DNA of 64,000 nucleotides from JALFST01 sp022779285 (GTDB lineage Bacteria > Bacillota > Clostridia > Tissierellales > Peptoniphilaceae), in the NCBI GenBank assembly GCA_050313895.1, contig JBNPMI010000011.1; one strand, given 5' to 3'. The first letter of the stretch is position 1; every line of letters starts with the position of its first letter. The position numbers were made by a program, and so were the translations under genes. The notes under the pieces are model-generated. The model was not told the origin of the DNA, searched no databases, and was given only the letters and a program-made list of their open reading frames with translations. Shown in pieces: positions 63,834 to 64,000 of the stretch.

Positions 63834-64000
63834 TTATTTTCTTAAAGGAACCAGTCCCTTCAAAAAAATGATCACTCGTTCTTCTTGTCTGCTATCTTCG
63901 AAATCTTGACAATGGAGACCTGGCTCATGTAAGAATAAGAAACTGACCAATCTTCCAAGTACTCCATTAGATATATGGTCACAAGGCCAATATAAGATGG
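63834..64000 (-). CDS. Possible C-terminal end of a protein cut by the window edge
   Basis: A minus-strand frame is open from the window edge to a TAA at 63834-63836, about 54 codons. The product includes HISNGVLGRLVSFLFLHEPG and ends VIIFLKGLVPLRK. I do not recognise it, and the frame is short enough to be chance. Confidence 0.3.
   Translation of the reverse strand, partial: ILYWPCDHISNGVLGRLVSFLFLHEPGLHCQDFEDSRQEERVIIFLKGLVPLRK

Noticed and set aside
1..64000. CRISPR array, tRNA or rRNA genes
   Set aside because: Reading both strands showed no regularly spaced repeats and no recognisable tRNA or rRNA segments; a covariance-model search would be needed to exclude small RNAs.

Overview
The window looks like a chromosomal segment of an anaerobic, moderate-GC Bacillota bacterium (Clostridia or Tissierellia in the broad sense). 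The evidence is strong AGGAGG-type ribosome binding sites with ATG, TTG and GTG starts, clostridial-type RpoB/RpoC, a long type-2 IleRS, a four-subunit 2-oxoacid:ferredoxin oxidoreductase, and a possible small DUF3787-like (spore surface) protein. The genus cannot be fixed from the sequence alone. No rRNA, tRNA, CRISPR array or T-box was seen.

Layout. 1-0.55 kb: right end of an IS481-like insertion sequence. 0.65-1.3 kb: a PAP2 membrane phosphatase. 1.4-15.5 kb (minus strand): rpoB-rpoC with its own tandem promoters, preceded by an nth-baiN-like-COG4091-ileS operon. 15.6-22.4 kb: cell-envelope and competence genes (rodA, comEC, an OatA-like acyltransferase with a MORN protein and chorismate mutase). 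22.4-29 kb: nitroreductase, YbaK deacylase, a 59-aa small protein, a decayed ABC exporter, ribokinase, a small YvlD-like membrane protein and an M20 peptidase. 28.8-31.2 kb: ECF sigma factor, DUF4367 anti-sigma and two thioredoxin-fold membrane proteins, one of which has lost its CXXC. 31.3-34.9 kb: fruR-fruK-fruA. 35-37.5 kb: RidA, and a TetR-antiporter pair with a clear operator. 37.6-41.5 kb: a GntR-linked cysteine desulfidase, AbgT transporter and TSCPD protein.

Two catabolic modules stand out. The first (50.8 to 41.7 kb, minus strand) is livK-H-M-G-F, dhaK, dhaL, two UroD/MtaA-superfamily genes and a GntR regulator. It is read from a near-consensus promoter with a 17-bp palindrome over its -10. 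The two UroD-like proteins keep the H-x-C...C zinc triad of methyltransferases such as MtaA, but no corrinoid protein and no DhaM phosphodonor are encoded nearby. This is the best candidate for an undescribed pathway: an ABC-imported substrate processed by a kinase-like DhaKL and a pair of zinc transferases. The second (63.5 to 57.2 kb, minus strand) is an apparent seven-gene operon: DASS-family carboxylate transporter, Lrp/AsnC regulator, porG-D-A-B and an acyl-CoA:carboxylate CoA-transferase. Together these would import an organic acid, oxidise a 2-oxoacid to its acyl-CoA with reduction of ferredoxin, and release the free acid by CoA transfer.

Between the modules (51.3-56.5 kb) are regulators and housekeeping accessories: an HTH-membrane protein, an XRE three-gene cluster, a GNAT acetyltransferase, a PatB/MalY-type C-S lyase and a HIT hydrolase. 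Start sites below are moved from the longest open frame wherever a ribosome binding site supports a better start.
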